Assembly (NCBI GenBank): GCA_905236025.1
Contig: CAJOOB010000049.1
Coordinates: 1-33,389 of the forward strand
Origin: an uncultured Lachnospiraceae bacterium
Lineage (GTDB): Bacteria > Bacillota > Clostridia > Lachnospirales > Lachnospiraceae
Direction of reading: 5' to 3'
DNA length: 33,389 nucleotides
The notes under the pieces were generated by a model. The model searched no databases. It was given only the letters and a program-made list of their open reading frames with translations, and was not told the DNA's origin. Positions 7,089 through 15,085 of this stretch are shown here, in pieces (position 1 is the stretch's first letter; every line of letters starts with the position of its first letter). The translations under genes and the position numbers were made by a program.

Positions 7089-9200
7089 ATGAGTGAAAAT
7101 GTACATGTAGATGAAATGTTCGGAAAGAACGTTTTTACAGTAGGAAAAATGAAAGAACGTATACCTAAGAAGGTCTTTCAGGAAGTTCTTAGGGTAATGG
7201 AAACAGGTGGGGAGTTGTCACTTGCAACCGCTGATGTTGTTGCAAATGCCATGAAAGAGTGGGCAATTGAAAACGGAGCAACACATTATACACACTGGTT
7301 CCAACCGCTTACGGGTATCACCGCTGAAAAACATGACGCGTTTGTTACAAACCCTGATGATGAAGGACATATGATTCTTGAATTCAGAGGTAAGGAACTT
7401 ATAAAAGGAGAGCCGGATGCATCTTCATTCCCTTCAGGCGGACTCAGATCCACATTTGAAGCAAGAGGATATACGGCTTGGGATTGCACTTCTCCTGCAT
7501 TCTTAAAAGAAAGTGCGGCAGGAACAATTCTTTGTATTCCAACAGCATTCTGTTCATACAAGGGAGAAGCTTTGGATAAGAAAACTCCGCTTCTTCGCTC
7601 GATGGAAGCAGTAAGTGAACAGGCATTAAGAATAGTAAGAATTTTCGGCAATACAGAAGCAACAAAGGTTGCAGCATCTGTTGGTCCTGAACAGGAGTAT
7701 TTCCTTGTTGACCGTTCAAATTATTTAAAGAGAGAAGATCTTAAGGTTGCCGGACGTACGCTTTTTGGTTCAGCCGCTCCTAAGGGACAGGAAATGGAAG
7801 ATCATTATTTTGGCGTTATCAGAGAACGTGTTGGCGCTTTTATGAAGGATCTTAACGAAGAACTCTGGAAACTCGGAGTTACGGCTAAGACTCAGCATAA
7901 TGAAGTTGCTCCTGCACAGCATGAGCTTGCTCCGATTTTTGATTATGCAAATATTGCTGTTGACAGAAATCAGATTGTAATGGAAACAATGAAGAGAGTT
8001 GCTGAAAAACATGATCTTGCATGCCTCCTTCATGAAAAGCCATACGCGGGTGTTAACGGTTCAGGTAAGCATAATAACTGGTCACTCAGTACAGATAATG
8101 GTGTAAACCTCCTTGATCCGGGTGATACACCAAACGAAAATATTCAGTTCCTTTTGGTTCTTGCATGTATTGTCAAGGCTGTAGATACACATGCTGATTT
8201 ACTTCGTCAGTCAGCTTCTGATGTTGGAAATGATCACAGACTTGGTGCGAACGAGGCTCCTCCTGCAATTATTTCAATCTTCCTTGGCGAACAGCTTGAA
8301 GATGTAGTTGAACAGCTTATTGCAACAGGTGAAGCAACATCCTCGATTGCGGGAAAGAAACTTAAGACCGGCGTTTCGACGTTGCCTGATTTTGTTAAGG
8401 ATGCCACTGACAGAAACAGAACATCACCATTTGCATTCACGGGTAACAAGTTTGAATTCCGTATGGTTGGCTCTGCTGATTCAATTGCAAGTCCAAATAC
8501 TACTCTTAATACAATCGTTGCAGAAGCATTTTGTGAAGCTGCAGACAGAATTGAAAAGGCGGCTGATAAGCAGCTTGAGATTCATGATGTAATTAAGGAA
8601 TTCTTAACAGATCACCAGAGAGTAATCTTTAACGGCGACGGATATTCGGATGAATGGGTAGCTGAAGCTGAAAGAAGAGGTCTTCCAAATATCAAGTCAA
8701 TGGTTGAAGCAACTGAAACGCTTACTACAGATAAGGCTGTTAAGCTCTTTGAGAAGTTTAAGGTATTTACAAAGGCTGAACTTGAATCTCGTGAAGATAT
8801 TCTTTACGAAACATATTCAAAGACAATCAATATTGAAGCTCTTACCATGATTGATATGGCTGCTAAGCAGATTGTTCCTGCAGTTTCAAAATACACAAAG
8901 ACTCTTGCGGATACGGTTATTGCCGTTAAGAATGCAGGTGCAAATCCTGAAGCTACAGAGTCGGTACTTAATGAAACCGTTGCATATCTTAATGATGTTA
9001 AGAGGGCTTTGGATAACCTTGTAAAGGTTCAGGCAGAGGCTCATGCAATTGAAGATCATAAGAAACAGGCATACTTCTATAAAGATGAAGTGAAGGATGC
9101 CATGGATGCTCTTCGTGCTCCTGCAGATAAACTTGAAATGCTTGTCGATAAGGAAATGTGGCCTTTCCCAACATATGGCGATTTAATGTTTGAAGTTTAA
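7089..9200 (+). CDS. glnN: Glutamine synthetase type III
   Basis: Cytoplasmic enzyme that makes glutamine from glutamate, ammonia and ATP, the entry step of ammonium assimilation. The 703-residue length is typical of type III, much longer than type I. Motifs are SSFPSGGLR (112-120), GPEQEYFLVDRS (199-210), KTQHNEVAPAQHEL (267-280) and GVNGSGKHNNWS (321-332). ATG at 7089 is preferred: it is preceded by AAAGGAA and starts MSENVHVDEMFG as in relatives, whereas an in-frame TTG at 7029 adds 20 untypical residues. It is a single-gene unit with a terminator on each side. Function fits the amt gene at the left edge, and both leaders carry terminators. Confidence 0.95.
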   Translation: MSENVHVDEMFGKNVFTVGKMKERIPKKVFQEVLRVMETGGELSLATADVVANAMKEWAIENGATHYTHWFQPLTGITAEKHDAFVTNPDDEGHMILEFRGKELIKGEPDASSFPSGGLRSTFEARGYTAWDCTSPAFLKESAAGTILCIPTAFCSYKGEALDKKTPLLRSMEAVSEQALRIVRIFGNTEATKVAASVGPEQEYFLVDRSNYLKREDLKVAGRTLFGSAAPKGQEMEDHYFGVIRERVGAFMKDLNEELWKLGVTAKTQHNEVAPAQHELAPIFDYANIAVDRNQIVMETMKRVAEKHDLACLLHEKPYAGVNGSGKHNNWSLSTDNGVNLLDPGDTPNENIQFLLVLACIVKAVDTHADLLRQSASDVGNDHRLGANEAPPAIISIFLGEQLEDVVEQLIATGEATSSIAGKKLKTGVSTLPDFVKDATDRNRTSPFAFTGNKFEFRMVGSADSIASPNTTLNTIVAEAFCEAADRIEKAADKQLEIHDVIKEFLTDHQRVIFNGDGYSDEWVAEAERRGLPNIKSMVEATETLTTDKAVKLFEKFKVFTKAELESREDILYETYSKTINIEALTMIDMAAKQIVPAVSKYTKTLADTVIAVKNAGANPEATESVLNETVAYLNDVKRALDNLVKVQAEAHAIEDHKKQAYFYKDEVKDAMDALRAPADKLEMLVDKEMWPFPTYGDLMFEV

Positions 9201-9220
9201 TGGTAAAAACAAATAATAAT

Positions 9221-9260
9221 GCGGATGTTTTGAAATATCGAAACATCCGCGTTTATTTTT
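9221..9260 (+). terminator. Rho-independent terminator after glutamine synthetase
   Basis: Arms GCGGATGTTT (9221-9230) and AAACATCCGC (9241-9250) with a ten-base loop, followed by GTTTATTTTT. Confidence 0.85.
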
Positions 9261-9278
9261 ATATAAGAAAAAACAAAG

Positions 9279-9307
9279 TTCACAATATATTATGTGTATG
9301 CTATAAT
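9279..9307 (+). promoter_or_regulatory. Promoter of the HAD-GNAT gene
   Basis: TTCACA at 9279-9284, 17-base spacer, perfect TATAAT at 9302-9307 with an upstream TG (TGCTATAAT). Confidence 0.7.
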
Positions 9308-9347
9308 GTGAAGCATAAATGTCGGAAGGTAATAAACGGTAAAATAT

Positions 9348-10481
9348 ATGTTAAAAGCTGTAATTTTTGATATGGACGGAGTCCTTATAAACAGTGAAGC
9401 GCTCTATTATGAGGCGAATCGAAGACTCTTGCTTGAATACGGACACACATATACAAAGGAATATAACGAGCAATTTATCGGATCGACATGTGAATATATG
9501 TGGACTCAGATTGCAAAGGATTTTAATCTTTCTGTATCTCCTGAAGAGTTAAATAATAAGGGAAGAGAATACAAACATATCGTGGTAAGAGAACACGGAG
9601 GTCAGGATCCGGTTCCTTATGCTGCTGATTGTGTAAGACGTCTTAAAGAAGCGGGGTATTTACTTGCTGTTGCGTCATCTTCTCCAATGGATTCAATTGA
9701 AAGAAACATGAAAGAACAGGGTATTTATGAAATGTTTGATTACCTTGTAAGCGGAGCAACGCTTAATGCACCAAAACCAAGGCCTGATATATTTTTGCAT
9801 GCCGCAAAAAATTTAGGAGTTATGCCGGGTGAATGTCTTGTGGTTGAGGATTCGTGTAACGGTGTAATGGCGGCTGTGAATGCCGGTATGGTATGTGTGG
9901 GTTATATTAATCCGGACTCCGGCAATCAGGATCTTAGTGCCGCGGATTACCTTTTGGAAAGCTTTGAAAACGCGGATCCGGGATTTTTTGAACTCGCATA
10001 TTGTCACACGGTCGGTGTTCCGCTTCACGTTTTTGATACAAAACGACTTTCTGCGTATGAAATGGACGAAAGTGATTTAGAGGTTTTAAAGAAGCTCATG
10101 GTGTCTGAAAAAGATATTTTTGATATGGAAACAAAAAACCGCGAAATGTTCGATAAGCAGTATATGGAAAACTACAGGGAATATATGTATAAATTCTTTG
10201 AATATGGACTTTGGGCATTTAAGTCAAAGGATACGGGCGATACCGTTTGCTTCGCAGGGTTTGATACGGATGATCATTTGGGATATATTGTAAAGCCAAA
10301 ATACAGAGGACTCGGGTATGCGTTTGAGGCTGCTATGGGTTCCATTGTATATGTAAAGGACATTGGCTTAAGGGAAGTTTTTCTTAATGTTGCCGACGAA
10401 AATACAGCGTCAAGAAGACTCGCAGCAAAGCTTGGTTTTAAGAATATTGGTGGAGATGAATACAGACTTGAAATTTGTTAA
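9348..10481 (+). CDS. HAD-family phosphatase/phosphoglucomutase fused to a GNAT acetyltransferase
   Basis: A 377-residue two-domain protein. Residues 1 to about 215 are a HAD hydrolase of the beta-phosphoglucomutase/sugar-phosphatase group: FDMDGVLINSE with nucleophile D8 and acid D10, then ASSSPMDS as motif II, the lysine of NAPKPRPDIF as motif III, and VVEDSCNGVMAA as motif IV. Residues from about 235 to the end form a GNAT N-acetyltransferase, with the acetyl-CoA loop KPKYRGLGYAFEA (from 316) and ENTASRRLAAKLGFKNIG near the end. No stop or frameshift separates them, so it is one polypeptide. ATG 9348 is the only possible start in frame after a TAA at 9333; GGAAGG lies rather far upstream. 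Substrates of both domains are unknown. Confidence 0.85.
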   Translation: MLKAVIFDMDGVLINSEALYYEANRRLLLEYGHTYTKEYNEQFIGSTCEYMWTQIAKDFNLSVSPEELNNKGREYKHIVVREHGGQDPVPYAADCVRRLKEAGYLLAVASSSPMDSIERNMKEQGIYEMFDYLVSGATLNAPKPRPDIFLHAAKNLGVMPGECLVVEDSCNGVMAAVNAGMVCVGYINPDSGNQDLSAADYLLESFENADPGFFELAYCHTVGVPLHVFDTKRLSAYEMDESDLEVLKKLMVSEKDIFDMETKNREMFDKQYMENYREYMYKFFEYGLWAFKSKDTGDTVCFAGFDTDDHLGYIVKPKYRGLGYAFEAAMGSIVYVKDIGLREVFLNVADENTASRRLAAKLGFKNIGGDEYRLEIC

Positions 10482-10557
10482 ATGGCAAAAAGTCTCAAAA
10501 AATACGAAAATTTTTCACGCTTTCGAAATAATGACAACAGAAAATTATCACAAAACA

Positions 10558-10598
10558 GATGTACTATTCACAATGCAGAGGTGAAAGTACATCTTTTT
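10558..10598 (+). terminator. Rho-independent terminator after the HAD-GNAT gene
   Basis: Outer stem GATGTACT/AGTACATC plus inner TTCAC/GTGAA, with a single bulged A, is followed by TTTTT. It separates the HAD-GNAT gene from the NAGPA gene, for which no clear promoter is visible. Confidence 0.75.
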
Positions 10599-10634
10599 AT
10601 TAAGGACTTTTAAATAAATTTACAGGAGAAATAT

Positions 10635-11606
10635 ATGAAACGATTATTTGGAAAATTGAATAACTTTTTCAGAAAGCCGTTTGTATACGCTGTTATTTTC
10701 TCTCTTATATTAACCGGATGTGTAGGATATTCATTACTGGCTGTGTTTGTGATACCAAGTTATGAAACTGCCGTAACATATGCAAAAACCAATTCATATC
10801 TGGTTACTGAGGATACGGAAGAATCTGAAACAGAAGATGTTGAAACGACAGAAGAAATCAAAGCAGAGACCATTATAACAGACAGTACATACTCTGATGA
10901 AAATATCACCATAACCATTACAACCAAGGTTGTAAATGATACAACGGTTTATATATGTGATATTTACTGCTCAATTCAGTATTTACAGACGGCTCTTGCA
11001 AACAGTACTTACGGAACAAATGTAACGGAAAAGACATCTGAAATTGCAGATTCCGTTGGTGCGATACTTGCAATAAACGGCGATTTTTACGGAGCAAATA
11101 AAAAAGGTTACGTAATTAAAAACGGCGTTTTATACAGAGATACGGTAAGAAACGACTCAGAATACGGTGACCTTGTCGTTTATTCGGACGGTTCCTGGGA
11201 CATCATATACGAAGACGAAATAAGTGCGGAAGAACTCATGGAAGATGGTGTGGTGCAACTTTTTGCCTTTGGTCCGACCCTGGTTTACGACGGCGAAATT
11301 GTTGTGTCTGAAGATGATGAAGTTGACCGGTCCATGACAAATAATCCTCGTACGGCTATTGGCATTGTTGAAGACGGTCACTACGTCTTTGTGGTATCAG
11401 ACGGACGTACGGATGAAAGTGAAGGCTTAAGCCTTTATGAACTTGCACAGGTTTTGGAAGATTGCGGATGTACGCTTGCATACAACCTTGACGGCGGTGG
11501 TTCTTCAACCCTTGTGTTTATGGGCGAAGTAATAAACAAACCGACAACCTTGGGAAACGGTATTAAGGAAAGAGAGGTAAGTGATATTGTTTACATCGGA
11601 TACTAA
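10635..11606 (+). CDS. Phosphodiester glycosidase (NAGPA domain) membrane-anchored protein, copy 2
   Basis: A 323-residue protein with one N-terminal membrane anchor (about 16-40), an acidic Glu/Thr linker (about 58-78) and an outer NAGPA domain. Motifs are INGDFYGAN from 147, NPRTAIG from 237, SDGRTDES and the canonical DGGGSST from 286. The fold matches the gene at 2486-3514, but the two differ widely in sequence; this copy keeps the standard DGGGSST. It may remove or transfer phosphodiester-linked sugars on a surface polymer, which is inferred from the family. ATG 10635 follows AGGAGA. LTGC in the anchor looks like a lipobox, but it is followed by a hydrophobic run, so a plain anchor is more likely. 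A four-TM gene follows at once. Confidence 0.87.
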   Translation: MKRLFGKLNNFFRKPFVYAVIFSLILTGCVGYSLLAVFVIPSYETAVTYAKTNSYLVTEDTEESETEDVETTEEIKAETIITDSTYSDENITITITTKVVNDTTVYICDIYCSIQYLQTALANSTYGTNVTEKTSEIADSVGAILAINGDFYGANKKGYVIKNGVLYRDTVRNDSEYGDLVVYSDGSWDIIYEDEISAEELMEDGVVQLFAFGPTLVYDGEIVVSEDDEVDRSMTNNPRTAIGIVEDGHYVFVVSDGRTDESEGLSLYELAQVLEDCGCTLAYNLDGGGSSTLVFMGEVINKPTTLGNGIKEREVSDIVYIGY

Positions 11607-11613
11607 AACTAAA

Positions 11614-12000
11614 ATGACACACTCGTTAGTGGGATATTTTGGAACAACCGTGTTTTTATTTGTATTTTACCTTGTATATAAAAACTTCGCTTTTGGAGAA
11701 GATTCGGAGTATATGAGGTGTGCGTTCATGGCGCCGCTATTTGGAGGTCTAATCATAATGACCTTCATGGCTCTTACCAGCAAAGGAATGCGAAAATACA
11801 GGCTTTTTTACAATCTTTGGAACTCAGGGATTGCGCTTGTTGTTGCAGGGTGCCTGACTAAAGGTGTGGTGGAAATGAGTGGCAGAGATGCCGATTGCCA
11901 CATCCCGTACTTTATTGCGGCAGGTGTGATGTTCCTAGCTTCTGTTGCGGTGTTTTTTGGGCGGCTTTCTTACCGTCAAAAGAAAATAGAGCAAATTTAA
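11614..12000 (+). CDS. Small four-TM membrane protein of unknown function
   Basis: A hydrophobic protein of about 128 residues with four predicted membrane helices (about 5-25, 35-55, 65-85 and 97-116) and a basic C-terminus (SYRQKKIEQI). I recognise no family. ATG 11614 lies eight bases after the stop of the NAGPA gene, which fits translational coupling. An in-frame GTG at 11581 would add 11 residues and overlap that gene; GAGAGG is only three bases from it, so I prefer the ATG without being certain. It may work with the phosphodiester glycosidase, judged only by its position. Confidence 0.7.
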   Translation: MTHSLVGYFGTTVFLFVFYLVYKNFAFGEDSEYMRCAFMAPLFGGLIIMTFMALTSKGMRKYRLFYNLWNSGIALVVAGCLTKGVVEMSGRDADCHIPYFIAAGVMFLASVAVFFGRLSYRQKKIEQI

Positions 12001-12033
12001 AAGTAAATTATTAAAAACTACCCAAAAAAGGGT

Positions 12034-12060
12034 TAAGTAAATAGTACTTCCGTCCGATAT
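12034..12060 (+). promoter_or_regulatory. Candidate sigma-D (sigma-28, flagellar) promoter
   Basis: TAAG at 12034-12037, 15-base spacer, TCCGATAT at 12053-12060. The sigma-28 consensus is TAAA, 15 bases, GCCGATAA; nine of twelve positions match and the spacing is exact. It lies about 100 bases before the gene at 12160 and no sigma-A promoter is obvious there. This would place the following genes in the motility regulon. Confidence 0.5.
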
Positions 12061-12159
12061 ATGTATCATACAGGCAATGAAAATGTTCAATGTTGAAAAA
12101 TAATAATCTGTGTGATATATTTATCTGTGGTTAACGGATTATGGACAGGAAGTGTTATT

Positions 12160-12546
12160 ATGGTAATCTCAGGAATTGGTAGTCAATTTGATTACAGTAT
12201 TTTAAGTACATACAGAAGAGACATTCCAACAGTTACTGAAGAAACGGCTGCGTCAGAAGCGGTTGCAACGTCTGTTGTTACCGACGCTGAAGAACAAAAT
12301 GTAACTGCCGTAAATGAGGAAGAGGAAACTTTGGTTGCTCCAAGACTTGGTGCTGCTGATGCGGCTATGCGCGCGTACAGCTCCGATCTTAAGATTGACA
12401 GAAGTCTTGTTTCTCCAACCGTTGATATTGAAAAGAGTATCACTCAAAGCGCAAAAGACACGGCTTTAAGTGATTATACATATTTTGTGGGCAACATGAA
12501 TATTGTTACTGAAGACGGTTCTGTAACAAGAAGGGTAGCTAACTAA
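12160..12546 (+). CDS. Unknown 128-residue protein downstream of a candidate sigma-D promoter
   Basis: A soluble, acidic, alanine/threonine/glutamate-rich protein starting MVISGIGSQFDYSILSTYRR. The centre (about 20-60) is low complexity and probably disordered; the C-terminal part holds DYTYFVGNMNIVTEDGSV. There is no signal peptide or membrane helix and no family I recognise. ATG 12160 is chosen because AGGAAG lies seven bases upstream; an in-frame GTG at 12112 has no such site. The candidate sigma-D promoter suggests a link to motility. The sugar kinase starts five bases after its stop. Confidence 0.65.
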   Translation: MVISGIGSQFDYSILSTYRRDIPTVTEETAASEAVATSVVTDAEEQNVTAVNEEEETLVAPRLGAADAAMRAYSSDLKIDRSLVSPTVDIEKSITQSAKDTALSDYTYFVGNMNIVTEDGSVTRRVAN

Positions 12547-12551
12547 AGAAA

Positions 12552-13553
12552 ATGGGACATATTGTCACAACCGGAGAAGTTCTTATGCGACTCTCCACAA
12601 TAACGGGTGAGAGATTAATCTCAGCAAATACTTTTGAAATTAATTACGGCGGCAGTGAAGCTAATGTGGCGGCTTCACTGGCGTCTTTTGGATTACACTC
12701 AAGACTTGTTACAAAGGTCCCTGATAATGAAGTGGGACTTGCCGCGATTTCAATTTTCAGAAAATACGGCGTTGACACGTCATGCATAATTACGGGCAAC
12801 GGCAGACTTGGCGTTTATTTTTTGGAAACCGGAACATCAATAAGAGCATCAAAGGTTGTGTATGATAGAAAAGATTCTCTTATTTCAAAGATTTCCTGTG
12901 ACGAATTTGATTATGATAAGATTTTTGAAGACGCGGATGCTCTTTTTATATCGGGAATAACGGCCGCAATTTCAGAAAACGGAAGAAACTACGCGAAACG
13001 CATTGTTTCCGAAGCTAAAAAAAGAAGCGTAAGAGTTTATGCGGATATTAATTACAGAAGCAAGCTTTGGAGCGTAAAAGAAGCGGCGGAGGTAATGCCG
13101 GAAATAATAAAGGATGCAGACGTACTGTTTGCAAGCGCATGGGATTTGATAAACATTCTTGGAATAAAGGATGAAACGGATGTTAAAGCCTTATATTTTA
13201 ATGCTGCAAAAACATACGGCGCGGATTATATAATAACCTCTAAGAGAGGTAATATGAGCGCCTCACACAACACATATGCGGTTAATGTGTATAAGGCAAA
13301 GGAAAATGAGTTTTATTCATCAAAAGAATATGATATTGATCATATAACGGACAGAGTGGGCGGCGGAGACGCGATGGCTGCGGGAATTATATATTCGCTG
13401 CAAAAAGATTATGCAGACGCGCAAACAGCGGCGGAATTTGCGGCAGCAGCATCTGCAATCAAACATACAATCAAAGGTGATTTTAATACGGCAACTGTCT
13501 CTGAAGTCAGTGAACTTGCGACTTCAGATGGTGGTGGAAATATTAAAAGGTAA
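12552..13553 (+). CDS. kdgK: PfkB-family sugar kinase, probably 2-dehydro-3-deoxygluconokinase
   Basis: A 333-residue ribokinase/PfkB-fold enzyme. Typical signatures are TTGEVLMRLS at the start, NYGGSEANVAASLASFG (31-47), and the C-terminal DRVGGGDAMAAGII with the catalytic base D273. In KDG kinases the opening GEVLMR and GGSEANVA segments are standard; the enzyme phosphorylates 2-keto-3-deoxygluconate in pectin and uronate breakdown. Substrate assignment from motifs alone is moderate, and fructokinase is the main alternative. ATG 12552 is only five bases after the upstream gene, so the two are co-transcribed and probably coupled; its own ribosome binding site is weak. It ends just before the tRNA promoter. 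Confidence 0.82.
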   Translation: MGHIVTTGEVLMRLSTITGERLISANTFEINYGGSEANVAASLASFGLHSRLVTKVPDNEVGLAAISIFRKYGVDTSCIITGNGRLGVYFLETGTSIRASKVVYDRKDSLISKISCDEFDYDKIFEDADALFISGITAAISENGRNYAKRIVSEAKKRSVRVYADINYRSKLWSVKEAAEVMPEIIKDADVLFASAWDLINILGIKDETDVKALYFNAAKTYGADYIITSKRGNMSASHNTYAVNVYKAKENEFYSSKEYDIDHITDRVGGGDAMAAGIIYSLQKDYADAQTAAEFAAAASAIKHTIKGDFNTATVSEVSELATSDGGGNIKR

Positions 13554-13568
13554 AAATTAAAAAAATAC

Positions 13569-13597
13569 TTGCGTATTTTAAAACGGTATTGTATAAT
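13569..13597 (+). promoter_or_regulatory. Promoter of the tRNA-Gln gene
   Basis: TTGCGT at 13569-13574, 17-base spacer, perfect TATAAT at 13592-13597, about 19 bases before the mature tRNA. Confidence 0.75.
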
Positions 13598-13615
13598 ACC
13601 ACTTGCGTCGTACGA

Positions 13616-13688
13616 TGGCCCATCGCCAAACGGTAAGGCAACGGACTCTGACTCCGTCATTTTCAAGGTTCGAATCCTTGTGGGCCAG
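13616..13688 (+). tRNA. tRNA-Gln (anticodon CTG)
   Basis: The cloverleaf can be drawn fully: acceptor arms TGGCCCA and TGGGCCA with discriminator G, a D arm with AACGGTAA in the loop, an anticodon stem ACGGA/TCCGT with loop CTCTGAC (anticodon CTG, reading CAG), and a T arm with GGTTCGAATCC. CCA is not encoded and must be added after transcription. It stands alone between its own promoter and terminator. Confidence 0.95.
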
Positions 13689-13691
13689 CTC

Positions 13692-13722
13692 AAGCTGTTG
13701 CAGATTATGCAACAGCTTTTTT
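13692..13722 (+). terminator. Rho-independent terminator of tRNA-Gln
   Basis: An 11-pair perfect stem (13692-13702 with 13708-13718, loop GATTA) runs into a T tract, three bases after the tRNA end. Confidence 0.9.
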
Positions 13723-13786
13723 AGTTTAGTTATACGGAGAGTTTTTTGTTTAACTCGAAAACAACACTTTTGAACGGAGAAGAAAT

Positions 13787-14623
13787 ATGCTGATTGAATT
13801 AGGAAAAGTATTGAAACTTAAGGTGGTTAAGAAGACGGATTTTGGTATCTATCTTGGCGGTTCGGCAAGAGAAGACCGTGTTCTGTTACCAAAGAAGCAG
13901 GTTCCTGCGGGAACAAATGTGGGAGATGAGCTTGAAGTTTTTATTTATAAGGACTCAAGTGACAGACTCATTTCAACCATTAAAATTCCTTATTTGGGAC
14001 TTGGAGAGGTTGAAAGATTAAGGATAAAAGAAATAACAAAGATAGGCGCATTTGCAGAGTGGGGACTTGAAAAAGATTTGTTTATTCCTTTCCGTGAACA
14101 GACTTGCCAGGTTGTACCGGGTGAATCTTATCTTGTTGCGTTATATATTGATAAAAGTGAAAGACTTGCCGGTACAATGAGAGTTTATAACTACATGCAG
14201 ACAACCGACTTGTACAAAGAAGGCGACGAAGTTGCCGGAACAATATATGAAATAAAAGAACTTGGCGCATTTGTTGCCGTTGATAATAAGTATTTCGGGC
14301 TCATTCCCGCAAAGGAAGTGCATTCAAATCTTAAGGTTGGCAATGTTATTAAATCAAGAGTCACAAAGGTAAGAGAAGACGGAAAGTTAGATCTTAGTGC
14401 CGTTAAACCTGCATATTTACAGATGGGTGATGACGTGGTTAAGATTCTTGAGATTTTGAAAAACCTTCCGGATCAGAGACTTCCGTATAATGACAAGGCC
14501 CCTGCCGAAGTTATTGACAGAGACTTTGGGATGAGCAAGAGTGCCTTTAAACGTGCAATCGGCAGACTTTACAAAGAGCGTAAAGTTGACATTTTGGAAG
14601 ATTCAATTATACTTTTAAAATAA
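13787..14623 (+). CDS. cvfB: CvfB-type S1 RNA-binding protein
   Basis: A 278-residue cytoplasmic protein with several S1-like beta-barrel domains and a C-terminal winged helix, the layout of the CvfB/YitL family. Visible features are the opening LGKVLKLKVVKKTDFGIYL, a second S1-like unit around VERLRIKEITKIGAFAEWGL, a third S1 repeat at about 145-210 (GDEVAGTIYEIKELGAFVAV), and the winged helix with DFGMSKSAFKRAIGRLYKER near 245-264. Family members bind RNA and affect gene expression and virulence in some Firmicutes. The start follows CGGAGAAG. No clear promoter is visible after the tRNA terminator. ridA starts 57 bases downstream. Confidence 0.9.
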   Translation: MLIELGKVLKLKVVKKTDFGIYLGGSAREDRVLLPKKQVPAGTNVGDELEVFIYKDSSDRLISTIKIPYLGLGEVERLRIKEITKIGAFAEWGLEKDLFIPFREQTCQVVPGESYLVALYIDKSERLAGTMRVYNYMQTTDLYKEGDEVAGTIYEIKELGAFVAVDNKYFGLIPAKEVHSNLKVGNVIKSRVTKVREDGKLDLSAVKPAYLQMGDDVVKILEILKNLPDQRLPYNDKAPAEVIDRDFGMSKSAFKRAIGRLYKERKVDILEDSIILLK

Positions 14624-14680
14624 CAGTTTTGTTATGTAAATACATAACTGCAATAAATATAATAAAGATAGGAGACTAAT

Positions 14681-15058
14681 ATGGAAAAGAAGATTATCAG
14701 TACAGATAAGGCCCCTGCTGCTATTGGACCGTATTCTCAGGCAATTGAAGTTAATGGAATGGTATTTACATCAGGTGTTATTCCTGTTGTTCCATCAACC
14801 GGAGAAATTCCTGAAGGAATTGAAGCTCAGGCAAAACAGGCAATTGGCAACCTTGTAGCATTACTTGGTGAAGCCGGTGTTAAGCCTGAAAATGTGATTA
14901 AGACAGTTGTATTCATCAAAAATATGGATGATTTCTCAAAGATCAATGCAATTTATTCAGAATTCTTTAAGACGGATTGTCCTGCACGTTCATGTGTAGA
15001 AGTTGCAAGACTTCCAAAGGATGTTCTTATCGAAATTGAAGCAATTGGTATTAAATAG
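14681..15058 (+). CDS. ridA: RidA family reactive imine/enamine deaminase
   Basis: A 125-residue trimeric cytoplasmic enzyme that hydrolyses reactive 2-aminoacrylate-type imines left by PLP enzymes. The sequence is typical throughout: TDKAPAAIGPYSQAIEVNG (8-26), FTSGVIPVVP (29-38), the substrate-binding R103 in CPARSCVEV, and the C-terminal LPKDVLIEIEAIGI with the conserved glutamate. Length matches the family exactly. The start follows TAGGAGAC. A GTTATGT/ACATAAC hairpin upstream has no T run, so it is not a clear terminator and transcription may continue from cvfB. The CPBP gene begins 27 bases later. Confidence 0.95.
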   Translation: MEKKIISTDKAPAAIGPYSQAIEVNGMVFTSGVIPVVPSTGEIPEGIEAQAKQAIGNLVALLGEAGVKPENVIKTVVFIKNMDDFSKINAIYSEFFKTDCPARSCVEVARLPKDVLIEIEAIGIK

Positions 15059-15085
15059 TAACAGAAAAAATAAAGGGAAGAAAAC

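Noticed and set aside
10710-10740. Lipobox-like LTGC in the second NAGPA protein
   Set aside because: The cysteine is followed by a long hydrophobic run rather than a small polar region, so a transmembrane anchor explains it better than a lipoprotein.
12011-12035. ACCC-A6-GGGT hairpin after the four-TM gene
   Set aside because: Short stem and no T tract, so it is not a convincing terminator.
13555-13615. Possible tRNA-linked integration site
   Set aside because: No integrase gene and no repeated tRNA end were found nearby; the tRNA has an intact 3' end with its own terminator.
14631-14648. GTTATGT/ACATAAC hairpin between cvfB and ridA
   Set aside because: No T run follows, and the genes are close enough to be co-transcribed.
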